Below the pieces are notes generated by a model, which was not told where the DNA came from, ran no database searches, and worked only from the letters and a program-made list of their open reading frames with translations. Shown in pieces: positions 1-8,861 of a stretch of DNA of 64,000 nt. Made by a program: the position numbers and the translations under genes. The stretch's first letter is position 1. The number at the start of each line of letters is the position of its first letter. The stretch is from contig NZ_JAHCVJ010000001.1 in NCBI RefSeq assembly GCF_018476885.1, positions 558,001 to 622,000 on the forward strand. Reading direction: 5' to 3'. The stretch comes from Geoanaerobacter pelophilus. Lineage in GTDB: Bacteria > Desulfobacterota > Desulfuromonadia > Geobacterales > DSM-12255.

Positions 1-427
1 CGAAACGCCCTCCCATGCCGGTCTCCAGGACAGCAAGGTCAACCCCCTGCTCGGCGAAATAGAGCAGCGCCATGGCGGTGACTATTTCAAAAAACGTTGT
101 CTGAGGTGGCGCGGCAGCCTGTACCATCCCGGCCAGCCTCACGACGTCGTCTTCGGAGATCTCCGAACCATTGACCTGGATTCGTTCGGTAAAACTGATG
201 AGATGGGGAGAAATGAAAAGGCCGACCCTGTGCCCTGCAGACGAAAGGATGGCTGAGAGAAATGCCGCGGTTGAACCTTTGCCGTTGGTCCCGGCAATAG
301 AGACCGTCCTGATCCCTTTGTGCGGATTGCCCAAGGCTGAAAGCAGTGCAGATATGCGTTCAAGCCCTGGCTTGATGCCGAAACGCGCCAGCCCGTAGAT
401 TTGGTCGAGAGTCTCCTGATAAGTCAT
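1..427 (-). CDS. folC: FolC, folylpolyglutamate/dihydrofolate synthase (partial)
   Basis: N-terminal 142 residues of the ATP-dependent ligase that adds glutamate to (dihydro)folate; the rest lies beyond the left edge. It starts at an ATG at 427 (MTYQETLDQIYGLARFGIK). The Mur-ligase P-loop SIAGTNGKGSTAAFL is visible near residues 43-57, followed by the family signature GLFISPHLISFTERIQVNG. It is the last visible gene of the trpA-accD-folC run. A strong hairpin lies between it and accD. The family assignment is clear; FolC alone and bifunctional FolC/FPGS cannot be told apart from this fragment. Confidence 0.93.
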   Translation of the reverse strand, partial: MTYQETLDQIYGLARFGIKPGLERISALLSALGNPHKGIRTVSIAGTNGKGSTAAFLSAILSSAGHRVGLFISPHLISFTERIQVNGSEISEDDVVRLAGMVQAAAPPQTTFFEIVTAMALLYFAEQGVDLAVLETGMGGRF

Positions 428-498
428 GACAGGCGCGATTATAGGGAAACAAGGCGTGAAAGTCGAGGAATTTGGAGGGAGAAGCGTGACTTATGGAA

Positions 499-530
499 CA
501 ATCCTCCGGGGGAATCCCCCCGGAGGATTG
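499..530 (-). terminator. Intercistronic GC-rich hairpin between accD and folC
   Basis: A near-perfect inverted repeat, CAATCCTCCGGGGG against its complement with a 3-4 base loop, sits 8 bases after the accD stop. There is no clear T-run on either strand, so it may act as an mRNA-stabilising or attenuating hairpin rather than a full intrinsic terminator. Confidence 0.5.
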
Positions 531-537
531 CCGTAGA

Positions 538-1392
538 CTAAGCAGCAGAACGATAGAGCATCGACAGGAGATTGGCAACTGTCTTGCGCATATCCTTGCG
601 CTCGACAATAATATCCACCATGCCATGGTCAAGAAGGTACTCGGCGCGCTGGAATCCTTCCGGCAGTTTCTGGCGAATGGTCTGCTCGATTACCCTGGGT
701 CCGGCAAAACCGACCAGCGCTTTCGGCTCAGCGATGTTGATATCGCCGAGCATGGCAAAGCTGGCGGTGACCCCGCCGGTTGTCGGATCGGTAAGGATCG
801 ACAGGAATGGCAGCCCTTTGGCCTTGAGCTTGGCAAGTGCGGCAGAGGTCTTTGCCATCTGCATCAGAGAAAGAATGCTCTCCTGCATCCTCGCCCCACC
901 AGAGGCAGAGATGACAATTACCGGAGTATGGTTATTTATGCCCCGCTCAATGGAACGGGTGATCTTCTCGCCAACAACGCTCCCCATGCTGCCACCCATG
1001 AACGAAAAGTCAAAGACCGAGATATCGACCGGTATCCCTTCGATTTTCCCTTCGCCGCAGATGACAGCGTCCTTTGAACCACCCTTGGCCACGGCAACAT
1101 CGATCCGGTCCTGATAGCTCTTGGAATCCTTGAATTCCAGAAAGTCCACCGAAACCATGCCGCTATCATGCTCGGTAAAACTCCCGTCATCGAGGAGAAT
1201 TTCCAGTCTTTTGCGGGCGCTGATCCGGAAATGGAAGGAACATTTGGGACAGACGTTGAGGTTATTCTCAATCTCTTTCGAGATGATTACCTCGCCGCAG
1301 TTCGAGCACTTGGTCCAGAGCCCCTCGGGAACCTTTACCTTTTTTTCATCAGCCGGAGAAGCCGGACCTTTCGCTTTTCGGAACCATGCCAT
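538..1392 (-). CDS. accD: Acetyl-CoA carboxylase carboxyltransferase subunit beta
   Basis: AccD (284 aa, normal length) forms the carboxyltransferase of acetyl-CoA carboxylase with AccA and makes malonyl-CoA for fatty-acid synthesis. The N-terminal zinc ribbon is intact: WTKCSNCGE and NVCPKCSFHFR give four cysteines in two CxxC pairs within residues 28-52. The crotonase-like core follows, with SASGGARMQE and LTDPTTGGVTASFA, which form the acyl-CoA oxyanion region. It lies between trpA and folC on the same strand, a common trpA-accD-folC arrangement. Confidence 0.97.
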   Translation of the reverse strand: MAWFRKAKGPASPADEKKVKVPEGLWTKCSNCGEVIISKEIENNLNVCPKCSFHFRISARKRLEILLDDGSFTEHDSGMVSVDFLEFKDSKSYQDRIDVAVAKGGSKDAVICGEGKIEGIPVDISVFDFSFMGGSMGSVVGEKITRSIERGINNHTPVIVISASGGARMQESILSLMQMAKTSAALAKLKAKGLPFLSILTDPTTGGVTASFAMLGDINIAEPKALVGFAGPRVIEQTIRQKLPEGFQRAEYLLDHGMVDIIVERKDMRKTVANLLSMLYRSAA

Positions 1393-1492
1393 GAAATATC
1401 TCCTATTTAAGGCGAACTCAATTTTTTCAGTATGAATAAAAGCGGTTGTTAGCAGAATTTGGCTACAGAGTCAAGAAAAGCCTGACCAGCTG

Positions 1493-2284
1493 TCAGTTCA
1501 TCCCCTTTTTCAGGGCAGCGACACTTTCGCCAAGTATTTTCTCAAGTTCCGCACCCTTATGCCGCTCGAAAAGCTTGACCAGAGCGCTCCCGACCACGAC
1601 GCCATCTGCGATCGCTGCGAGTTGGCCCGCTTGCTCCGGTGTTGATACACCAAACCCGACAACCACAGGCAATTTTGTGCGCTGCCTGATAGCCGATACG
1701 CGGTCGGCAACCGAAACTTCTACCTGTTGTCTGGCCCCGGTCACCCCGGTGACCGAAACATAGTAAAGGAACCCGCTTCCCAGAGAGAAAACCCGTTTCA
1801 TCCGTGCCTCGTCAGAGGTGGGGGTCAGCAGGAATATGGTGGTTATCCCGGCGGCATCGGCAAGCTTTCTAAACACACCCGCCTCTTCCGGCGGCAGATC
1901 GACCAGCAGCACCCCGTCTACACCCGCCCTGGCCGCATCAGCAACAAACCGCTCCAATCCATACTGGAGTATCGGATTGTAATACCCCATCAACACTAGC
2001 GGAATCTGGGTCTTGAGCCGTACCTTCTGCACGAGTTCCAGAATCCCTGCCAGCGTTGTCCCGCTAGCAAGCGCCCTCTCCGAAGACAGCTGGATGGTCG
2101 GACCGTCAGCCATCGGGTCGGAAAATGGGACGCCAAGCTCGATAATGTCGGCTCCGGCGTTTTCCAGCAATGGAATCAGCTGTCCGGTGGTTTCAAGATC
2201 AGGGTCACCGGCAGTAATAAAGGTGACCAGCGCCTTCTTCCCCTCCAGCTGCAGCCGCTTGAATGTTTCAGGAATTCTCGACAT
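1493..2284 (-). CDS. trpA: Tryptophan synthase alpha chain
   Basis: TrpA (263 aa) cleaves indole-3-glycerol phosphate to indole, which passes to TrpB. The catalytic residues fall at the canonical positions Glu49 ([12 protein letters not shown]) and Asp60 (MADGPT). The phosphate-binding region near the C-terminus reads [12 protein letters not shown] and GVVVGSALV. The start at 2284 has a GGGGG ribosome-binding site 8 bases upstream. It is separated from trpB by about 7.5 kb of unrelated genes. A strong terminator ends only 21 bases before its ATG, so how it is transcribed is unclear (see findings). Confidence 0.97.
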   Translation of the reverse strand: MSRIPETFKRLQLEGKKALVTFITAGDPDLETTGQLIPLLENAGADIIELGVPFSDPMADGPTIQLSSERALASGTTLAGILELVQKVRLKTQIPLVLMGYYNPILQYGLERFVADAARAGVDGVLLVDLPPEEAGVFRKLADAAGITTIFLLTPTSDEARMKRVFSLGSGFLYYVSVTGVTGARQQVEVSVADRVSAIRQRTKLPVVVGFGVSTPEQAGQLAAIADGVVVGSALVKLFERHKGAELEKILGESVAALKKGMN

Positions 2285-2305
2285 GAATCAGCCCCCGATT
2301 TTGCA

Positions 2306-2336
2306 TTAAAAAACCCCGGACATGAGAGACCCGGGG
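2306..2336 (-). terminator. Rho-independent terminator after the chemoreceptor gene
   Basis: On the minus strand a CCCCGG...CCGGGG stem with an 11-base loop is followed by TTTTTT. It lies between the chemoreceptor stop (2371) and the trpA start (2284) and should end the cytochrome-chemoreceptor transcript. Confidence 0.8.
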
Positions 2337-2370
2337 TGAGGAGTATAGCAGCAATGGCCCAGCGAGGCAA

Positions 2371-4554
2371 TCAAACCTTGTAGTTGCTCATCTCCTGCTG
2401 AAAGACTTCCGTCTGATCGGCAAGCCCGGTCACCGCATCCTCAAGCACCCGGGTCGCGTCCATGGTAATCTGGGTAGACTGCTGGATGTCCTTGACCGCG
2501 TGGACGATCTGCTCGCTGCCGCGGCGCTGCTCATCAGTGGACTGCTTGATCTGCTGGATCATGCCGGTAATGTTCTCGGTAGCCTGGGCAATGAAGTTGC
2601 CGACTTTGGCCTGTTCCCTGGTGGAGCGCCTGACCTCATTGGTCAGACCTTTCATCTTCTCAACGGCGGACATGATCATGTCGCTCCCTTTGCCCTGTTC
2701 TGAAGTGGCCTTGGCGATCTGGGTGACCATTTCCGAGACCTGCTCCATGGCATCGCGGATCATCTGGCTTCCTTTTGACTGCTCCACGGTGGCTCTGGCG
2801 ATCTCTTCCATCCGTTCCGTCGATTTCTGGACACCGATAACGATCTTATTCAGCGCCTCCCCGGAATTCTGGGAAAGGATCTCGCCCTGATGGATACTCT
2901 TTTCAGCAAGTTCAATGGAATCAACGGCGCGGCGGGTCTCGTCCTGAACCCCCTTGATAACCTGGGATATCTCCCGGGTTGAGCTGCTGGTCCTTTCGGA
3001 AAGCTCTTTGATTTCATCCGCCACCACGGCAAAACCTTTACCGTATGAGCCTGCCTGGGCAGCAATAATGGCGGCATTCAACGCCAGCAGGTTGGTCTGC
3101 TCGGCAACCTCATCGATCACCAGCAGGATCTTGCCGATATCTTCTGCTTTAGAATAGAGAGACTCAATGGCATCCGAGGTGATCCGGGAGGCCCGCCGGA
3201 TCTCGTTAATCCCCAGGATGGTCGCATCTACCGAACTCTTGCCCGACTCGGCATCGGTCCGCACTTCGTTGGAGATAACAACGGTATCCAGGGCGTTCTG
3301 CTCGACCTGCTTTATTGAGCTGTCCATCTCGGCAATGGAACAGGCGGTTGTTGTCGAGGCATCCATCAATTTGGACACGCTGCTGCCGATCTGCTTGATC
3401 GATGCCGTCATCTGCACGATTGACGAGCTGACCTCTTCCACCGACATTGCCAGAGTCTCCACATTCAGGGCAACTTCTTCAATACTGGCAGCCATCTCAA
3501 GAATCGATGAAGAACTCTCCGATGCCGATCCCGAGAGCCGGTCCACGTTCTCGCCAACACTCTTGACTGAAGAGCTGATTTCTATCACGGCGCTTGAAGT
3601 CTCGCGGACCCCGTTTGCCTGGACTCGCGCCGCATTGGAAACCTGCCGCGAGGCATCGGTTATCTTGTTTGAAATACTATTCAACTCTATGGTCGAACGG
3701 TTGATGTTCAACACCATTTCACAAAGACGCTCCACCATGGTATTAAAGTCGCTGCTCAGCTTACCCAGCTCATCGCCGGAATCGATCGCGACCCGTACCG
3801 AGAGGTCTCCTTCAGAACTGCGGTCAAGAGCAAACCCCATCTTCTTGATCCGACTTAAGATGTACTTGGTGATCAGCACTCCCAAGAGGATTGCCACGCA
3901 TACCGCCACAACAATCGCCAGTAAAAACATGAACGGAGCAATGCGCTGGATCCTGTTAATGTCGTTGTTTGCCTGGGTTATCAGGGTGCCGACCGCAACC
4001 ATCAGGTCGTCCACGCTTTCTTTGGATTTGTCGCTGGTGTCTTTCAGGCTGGTCTCAACCAATGAGTGCAGTTTTTCATTGGAAAGGACATCAGGAGCGG
4101 ATGACGCCAGGAGCCGCCCTTTCAAGGCGATTATCTCTTCGGCCACTGCCTCGAACTGTTGCCAGCTTTTCAACGCCTCGTTGGTCCGTTGTACGATAAT
4201 GCCGCCGGCAGGGGCGGGCTTGATGCCGAGTTTCTTGTTCCCCTTGAGAATTACATCGCACTGGCTTTTAAACAGATCCCGTTTCATCCGGTAGTCTTCG
4301 GAGTATTCCTCAAACCGGGCAGTATCGTTATGAACGAATGACGCCTGCAGCAGGAAAACCCGGCACTCCTTCTGGGTAACCCCCATGAGCAACACCAGTT
4401 TCTGCTGACTGGCCAGATTCTGGAGCATGTCCTGAATCTTGTCTCCAATCCCCTTCATGCTGATTGCGCCGAAAATACCGGTAATGCCGACAATCAGAGC
4501 CATGATCAGGAATGAGCCGATCAGCCTTTTGCCGAGCTTAATATTATTTAACAT
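2371..4554 (-). CDS. Methyl-accepting chemotaxis protein, long signalling domain
   Basis: A 727-residue chemoreceptor. TM1 is about residues 10-32, a helical periplasmic sensor about 35-203, TM2 about 205-228, then HAMP, then a very long coiled coil. The kinase-control tip reads [18 protein letters not shown] followed by [16 protein letters not shown], near residue 500. About 228 residues (some 32 heptads) follow the tip, which suggests a 64H-type class. In Tsr-type receptors this tip is NAAVEAARAGEQGRGF, so the conserved Glu is Ile and the Arg is Gln here; those residues contribute to trimer contacts. It starts 33 bases after the monoheme cytochrome, so it is probably co-transcribed with the cytochrome-porin genes. 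Its ligand cannot be read from the sequence. Confidence 0.95.
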   Translation of the reverse strand: MLNNIKLGKRLIGSFLIMALIVGITGIFGAISMKGIGDKIQDMLQNLASQQKLVLLMGVTQKECRVFLLQASFVHNDTARFEEYSEDYRMKRDLFKSQCDVILKGNKKLGIKPAPAGGIIVQRTNEALKSWQQFEAVAEEIIALKGRLLASSAPDVLSNEKLHSLVETSLKDTSDKSKESVDDLMVAVGTLITQANNDINRIQRIAPFMFLLAIVVAVCVAILLGVLITKYILSRIKKMGFALDRSSEGDLSVRVAIDSGDELGKLSSDFNTMVERLCEMVLNINRSTIELNSISNKITDASRQVSNAARVQANGVRETSSAVIEISSSVKSVGENVDRLSGSASESSSSILEMAASIEEVALNVETLAMSVEEVSSSIVQMTASIKQIGSSVSKLMDASTTTACSIAEMDSSIKQVEQNALDTVVISNEVRTDAESGKSSVDATILGINEIRRASRITSDAIESLYSKAEDIGKILLVIDEVAEQTNLLALNAAIIAAQAGSYGKGFAVVADEIKELSERTSSSTREISQVIKGVQDETRRAVDSIELAEKSIHQGEILSQNSGEALNKIVIGVQKSTERMEEIARATVEQSKGSQMIRDAMEQVSEMVTQIAKATSEQGKGSDMIMSAVEKMKGLTNEVRRSTREQAKVGNFIAQATENITGMIQQIKQSTDEQRRGSEQIVHAVKDIQQSTQITMDATRVLEDAVTGLADQTEVFQQEMSNYKV

Positions 4555-4587
4555 AGATTAAATCCCTTGGTAAAATCAGAGAGTAGG

Positions 4588-4956
4588 TCACTGTTTTGCC
4601 GACTCTTCCAGCATCCAATTCATTAGATCAACACAAGCCTTGACCTCCTGCTTGTTCATGTTCGAGTCTGGTTTGCGCATCATTTTTACACCATAAGCCC
4701 TGGTGGCGCCCCTGTCGAACGGCTGCCCCGATATCGGCGCAACGCCGGTAGTTATCGAGACCACGGTACGCTCCATGGTATGACACTTTACGCACTTGAC
4801 CTTCATAATCTGCCAATCGGATTTCATCTGAGGCGGAAAATTAGTAGGATCGAAGGTAAGCTTGTCGCTCTTTCCTATCGTCTTCAGAGCCGCATGACAT
4901 GGGAATGCCATCAGCAGCACCAGCAGAAACGCCCAGACAATCTTCATTGACTTCAT
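4588..4956 (-). CDS. Small exported monoheme c-type cytochrome
   Basis: A 122-residue protein with a clear signal peptide (MKSMKIVWAFLLVLLMAFPC, cleaved near HA-A) and one heme site, CVKCH. A candidate distal ligand is a Met in VKMMRKP, 33-34 residues after the heme His. The start at 4956 is chosen because GGAGG lies 6 bases upstream; the longer frame from 5004 would overlap the porin gene. It is probably a periplasmic electron shuttle for the adjacent cytochrome-porin. The exact subfamily is not recognised. Confidence 0.88.
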   Translation of the reverse strand: MKSMKIVWAFLLVLLMAFPCHAALKTIGKSDKLTFDPTNFPPQMKSDWQIMKVKCVKCHTMERTVVSITTGVAPISGQPFDRGATRAYGVKMMRKPDSNMNKQEVKACVDLMNWMLEESAKQ

Positions 4957-4972
4957 TTCTTCCTCCGTTTTA

Positions 4973-6361
4973 TCAGAAACTAAATGATAAGCCGACATTG
5001 GCAATCTTGTTGTCGGTTATGGTCGGTGTCACATAGTCTTCATAGCGATATTCAAGAACAAGCCTGATATTCTGTAACGGCGAGTACGCCAGATACGGCG
5101 AATAGACATGCCTTTCGCCGGTATAGGTCTGGTCGAACAGGTACTCGTATCTCATCGCAGCGATAATGTTGGTGTCAAACATATATTCCGCCTCTGCGGA
5201 AACTGCAAGGGAATTGATATAGCCCTTAATGGTACTGAAATCAGGGTTATTGTCTCTGCCTTTGACACCGCTGGCTCGCAGGCGTAGCTTCTGGTACAGA
5301 ATCTCCAGATCTACCCCCAGCCGGTAGTAATCGTTGTAATTCTGGCCGACACCGGCAACGATATTGGCGTTACGCCCTGAATAGCCATACGTTGCAATCA
5401 TGATCGACAGATAATCCCAGATGCTGTCACTATCCAGATCGATCATCGGCTCATTGCCAAGGAAATCCGCCCCCCCGATCTTGTATGACAGATGACCATA
5501 GCCTTCCTTATTCTTCTGGCCGTTGCGGTCCACAACCCCGGCAGCCATGAACAACCGCTTGGCAACAACCGCGTTGAGCTCCACGCCATCCTGTGGGGAA
5601 TCAATGGTGAACGGAGATTTGCCGACGGTGTAGGAATGGGTGGCGAAAGAAGCAACGGCAATCTTGTTGGAGGACTTCCACAGGCTCAGTTTTGGTCTGA
5701 ATCTGCCGAATTTGAGGTTAACGGGAAGATCCATCGGCTGCCGCCAGGTAAGGAACAGCTCATTCAGCTCAGAGCCGTTGTTTTTCGGGACATTGGCATT
5801 ACTCGCCAGGGCATTGCCGACGGTAGGGTTATAGACCCCTTCGCTGTACAGGGTGTATTTGGCAAAGAACCCGAACTTTTCGCGGAAATTGCCCCCCGCC
5901 TGCAGGGCGACTGCCCGGGTAGAAAGGTCGTATTCGCCGTTGTTCGGCGCATTCTTGTTGTAACTGGCATTCAGCGTTGCCGTTACAGAAAGGGGGAGCT
6001 GCTCCGGAATCGCGGCCAGCCAGAGCCCTTCATTTTTTGTCGCAGCAGGGCCGGCTACTTTGGATGCAGCAGATTCAGGGGCCTGTGCCTTAAGTTTCTC
6101 CAGAAGTGCCGGATCCCCTCCGCCGCCAAGAATTACCGGTGCTGCCGGTTTTTCAACCTGCAGCTTGGTATGGGTGTAAACATAGCTGTTCTTCAGAAAG
6201 GCCTCGCCATATTCATTAAGTTCAGGATATATAGTGTGACAGGTGGTGCATTCCACCTTGTGCTGGCGGCTAAAGGCAGGGATTGCATAGGCAGTCCCGA
6301 CATACCCCCCGCATAACAGCAGAATCGCCATTACCAGCGTCATTTTCCTCATACCCGGCAT
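4973..6361 (-). CDS. Cyc2-like fused monoheme cytochrome / outer-membrane porin
   Basis: A 462-residue exported protein. A signal peptide (residues 1-26) leads straight into IPAFSRQHKVECTTCHTIYP then ELNEYGEAFLK. A single c-type heme site (C38, C41, H42) sits at the very start of the mature chain, followed after a short linker by a long beta-strand-rich region ending in NVGLSFSF, a typical outer-membrane barrel C-terminus with terminal Phe. This architecture and the PAF-RQ...CxxCH...LN--G pattern are those of the Cyc2 cytochrome-porin fusions known from iron oxidisers. The start at 6361 is set by GGGGG six bases upstream. A role moving electrons across the outer membrane is inferred. The barrel strand count and electron direction are unknown. 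Confidence 0.82.
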   Translation of the reverse strand: MPGMRKMTLVMAILLLCGGYVGTAYAIPAFSRQHKVECTTCHTIYPELNEYGEAFLKNSYVYTHTKLQVEKPAAPVILGGGGDPALLEKLKAQAPESAASKVAGPAATKNEGLWLAAIPEQLPLSVTATLNASYNKNAPNNGEYDLSTRAVALQAGGNFREKFGFFAKYTLYSEGVYNPTVGNALASNANVPKNNGSELNELFLTWRQPMDLPVNLKFGRFRPKLSLWKSSNKIAVASFATHSYTVGKSPFTIDSPQDGVELNAVVAKRLFMAAGVVDRNGQKNKEGYGHLSYKIGGADFLGNEPMIDLDSDSIWDYLSIMIATYGYSGRNANIVAGVGQNYNDYYRLGVDLEILYQKLRLRASGVKGRDNNPDFSTIKGYINSLAVSAEAEYMFDTNIIAAMRYEYLFDQTYTGERHVYSPYLAYSPLQNIRLVLEYRYEDYVTPTITDNKIANVGLSFSF

Positions 6362-6446
6362 ATATCCCCCTCTGAAGAGCAATCTCTCAGCTGCAATCTA
6401 AATGAACACCTTAATCCAGCACAGTCGACAACAAATCCGCACCATA

Positions 6447-6728
6447 CTACGCATGGCAGCCAGTGCATTTAGTCGGCCCCATCATGATAGCCTCGTGACA
6501 TCCCCGGCATACCTTGTGGGCCCATTCCTTGCCAAGCCCCTTGATCTTGCCACCTTTGTAGGCATGGCAGGTTTTGCAGTTTATGCCGCCATCAACATGC
6601 TTTTTATGGTTAAAAATAACATCACCTACTGTTGCCGGAAAGGTCATGATATCCGGCGCGGCAGCAGCAATTGCCCCAACAGCAAAACCAAGAACTATCA
6701 GCACCAGTGACGCGATACTGCTACGCAT
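6447..6728 (-). CDS. Triheme cytochrome of the c7/c3 type
   Basis: A 93-residue exported protein with a signal peptide at about residues 1-24 and three heme sites: CKTCH, CRGCH and CTGCH (the last two residues before the stop are HA). The FNHKKHVDG segment ahead of the first site supplies extra histidines typical of bis-His c3/c7 folds. It is the first gene of the minus-strand operon ending in the chemoreceptor, 85 bases upstream of the cytochrome-porin. A periplasmic carrier role is inferred from the fold and neighbours. Confidence 0.9.
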   Translation of the reverse strand: MRSSIASLVLIVLGFAVGAIAAAAPDIMTFPATVGDVIFNHKKHVDGGINCKTCHAYKGGKIKGLGKEWAHKVCRGCHEAIMMGPTKCTGCHA

Positions 6729-6995
6729 TGAGCATACCCCGAACAGAATAATTTTCTACCTGCAGTAACTACCCGTATCGGAGCAACTCGGAAAAGTTTT
6801 AATGCAACCTTTGAGAGAGAGCCATTTTTTTTGCATTTTCCAGAATCGGCAGTAAAATGTGCTCGTATCTTGACAGCCCCCAAAATCAAGTCATGGTACA
6901 TGTTAGCATAAACTTAAGTAATGAAAAGTCAGGGCCGATACCTTTCTTGCACGATCATCGCATTTAAGCTCACGCTGCACCAACAAGGAGAATGC

Positions 6996-8753
6996 ATGGC
7001 AGTTCACAACATCAGGGGATTAGGCATTCTTTTCCTCTTTACTCTCATTATCTCCGGCTGCGGCAGCAACTCAGCTCCCAATATTTCGCCAGTTTCCACC
7101 CTTGAGGCATCTCAAGACTGCATTAACTGCCATGAGTCCACAGCGGTTTCCTCTGTCACCAACGAGCGAATAACCGATGCCTGGCAACTCTCATCCCATA
7201 ACACCGCAAGCAGTGCCAACTTTTCGGGTCGCGGTGCCAGTTGCGGCGATTGCCACGAACCGGAGGCCGGGCACCCTAACAGCTGCAATACCTGTCATGG
7301 CAGTGGAATCCCGGCCAGCGGCCCGCTGGTGCAGCATAACCCGGACCGGGCCCTGAAATGCGACAAATGCCATACTCGTCCGACATTCATCGACCCCACC
7401 GTTGGTCGTGCCCATTTCAGCAATGTGACGGCGGCTTTCGTCAGCACCCAGTTCAAGGGGAAATGCCGGTCCTGCCATGACCCGCATAATCCGTCCAAAT
7501 ACTTTACCTATAACGAACAGTGGGCAGCAAGCGGCAAGGGCGACAGTCTGGCAACACCCTGGAACAGATATGACTTCAAGTCCAGAGGCACGACGCAACC
7601 GATAGAGACCACTTTCCAGAGCAGTTGCGTCAGGTGTCATACCGCGACAGGCTATATAAACTATGTTACCTCGGGATTAACAAATGTGTCACCATGGGGA
7701 GCAGCTGAGCTTACGGCGGGCGACCGATCGAAACAGACACTAGCCTGCCCTGCCTGCCATGACGACGGCAACGGCAACGCATATAGCTTTAAAGTCAGAC
7801 AGGTATCCTTTAACGGCGGAGGGATACGAGTCTACTATAACTATTCCGCAGCCCCTTCCAGCAGGGCAGCTGCTGCAACCACCCTCTTCCCGAGCGTCAG
7901 GATCAATAACAACCCGTTTATTTTTCCTGATGCCGGGACGTCCAATCTCTGCGTTGTCTGCCACTCCGGAAGAGCAATCGGCCAACTCATCAAAGATGCT
8001 GCCGCCGCTGGGCTGAACTTCGATAACGTCGCGCGGATTAACGCCCATGATTTCGTAGCAGGTGGCTCACTATTCCAAGCCACAGGCTACGAATACACCC
8101 ATCTGGGACGCAGCTATACCCAGCCGGTGACATTCCAGCACGACAATATTGGTCTCGGCAATTTTCAGGGAACCGGTTCCAGTGGACCGTGCATAACCTG
8201 TCACATGAGCAGCAGTGAAAGCCACCTGTTTCTGCCGGTCACAATCGACAGTGAAGGAGTAATCACCCAGATAACCGGAACTGCCTGCATTAAATGCCAT
8301 GTCGGTGTCACTGCCTGGTCACCGGAGACCCTTCAGGAAAAGAAAACCGGATATCTGGCCGCACTTACCGCTCTCTATGAATTGCAGAAGGTCAGACCTA
8401 CCATTGGGACCAAAATTATCTCCGGAGAAACCTTCAATCCCGACAGCACCGTGAAGAGCTACACCTACACCACCAAATGGGCATCTGCATACGGAGGCGC
8501 AACCGGTGCCGACACGATGGGAGCTTCGTTCAACTTTGAGGCGTTAAAAGGCGATTCCGGAGCTTTTGCTCACAACAGTGCCTATACGCGCAAGCTGATC
8601 TACGATTCCCTCGACTGGGTGAACGACGGCACCATGAACAACGATGTCGCATCAGCAATTCTCGGCTTGCCGGCAACAACAAGACTGGGAATCCTGCCGG
8701 CGGCCTATCGCGGCAATTATCGAAACCTAGCAATAGCATACCTGATCCGCTGA
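6996..8753 (+). CDS. Ten-heme c-type cytochrome lipoprotein
   Basis: A 585-residue exported protein with a lipobox (LIISGCGS, lipidated Cys about residue 22) and ten CxxCH sites in order: CINCH, CGDCH, CNTCH, CDKCH, CRSCH, CVRCH, CPACH, CVVCH, CITCH, CIKCH. Additional histidines near the sites suggest bis-His ligation. The last 120 residues carry no heme. The start at 6996 is chosen for AGGAG 7 bases upstream and for the signal peptide; the frame is open from 6921. It is divergent from the c7/porin operon, so the two could be co-regulated and form one outer-surface electron route, which is inference. No named Omc protein is claimed. Confidence 0.93.
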   Translation: MAVHNIRGLGILFLFTLIISGCGSNSAPNISPVSTLEASQDCINCHESTAVSSVTNERITDAWQLSSHNTASSANFSGRGASCGDCHEPEAGHPNSCNTCHGSGIPASGPLVQHNPDRALKCDKCHTRPTFIDPTVGRAHFSNVTAAFVSTQFKGKCRSCHDPHNPSKYFTYNEQWAASGKGDSLATPWNRYDFKSRGTTQPIETTFQSSCVRCHTATGYINYVTSGLTNVSPWGAAELTAGDRSKQTLACPACHDDGNGNAYSFKVRQVSFNGGGIRVYYNYSAAPSSRAAAATTLFPSVRINNNPFIFPDAGTSNLCVVCHSGRAIGQLIKDAAAAGLNFDNVARINAHDFVAGGSLFQATGYEYTHLGRSYTQPVTFQHDNIGLGNFQGTGSSGPCITCHMSSSESHLFLPVTIDSEGVITQITGTACIKCHVGVTAWSPETLQEKKTGYLAALTALYELQKVRPTIGTKIISGETFNPDSTVKSYTYTTKWASAYGGATGADTMGASFNFEALKGDSGAFAHNSAYTRKLIYDSLDWVNDGTMNNDVASAILGLPATTRLGILPAAYRGNYRNLAIAYLIR

Positions 8754-8775
8754 CTTCTTCCCCTAAAACGCAAAA

Positions 8776-8810
8776 ATGCCCTCCGGAAAAAGGTTTCTGG
8801 AGGGCATTTG
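8776..8810 (+). terminator. Bidirectional terminator after the ten-heme cytochrome
   Basis: An ATGCCCTCC...GGAGGGCAT inverted repeat, with a run of A on its left and T on its right, lies between the converging ten-heme gene and the lytic transglycosylase. Confidence 0.7.
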
Positions 8811-8861
8811 TCATGGGACAACGTAAAATATCAAAAAACTGCATATTCCCAGCTTATAAAG

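Noticed and set aside
3167-4294. A 375-residue plus-strand frame opposite the chemoreceptor
   Set aside because: Its composition (Ser/Ile/Thr-rich, no domain) is that of the reverse complement of coiled-coil coding sequence.
6729-6995. Possible sigma54 promoter (TGGC...TTGC) ahead of the c7 gene
   Set aside because: The spacing between TGGC and TTGC is far from the required -24/-12 geometry.
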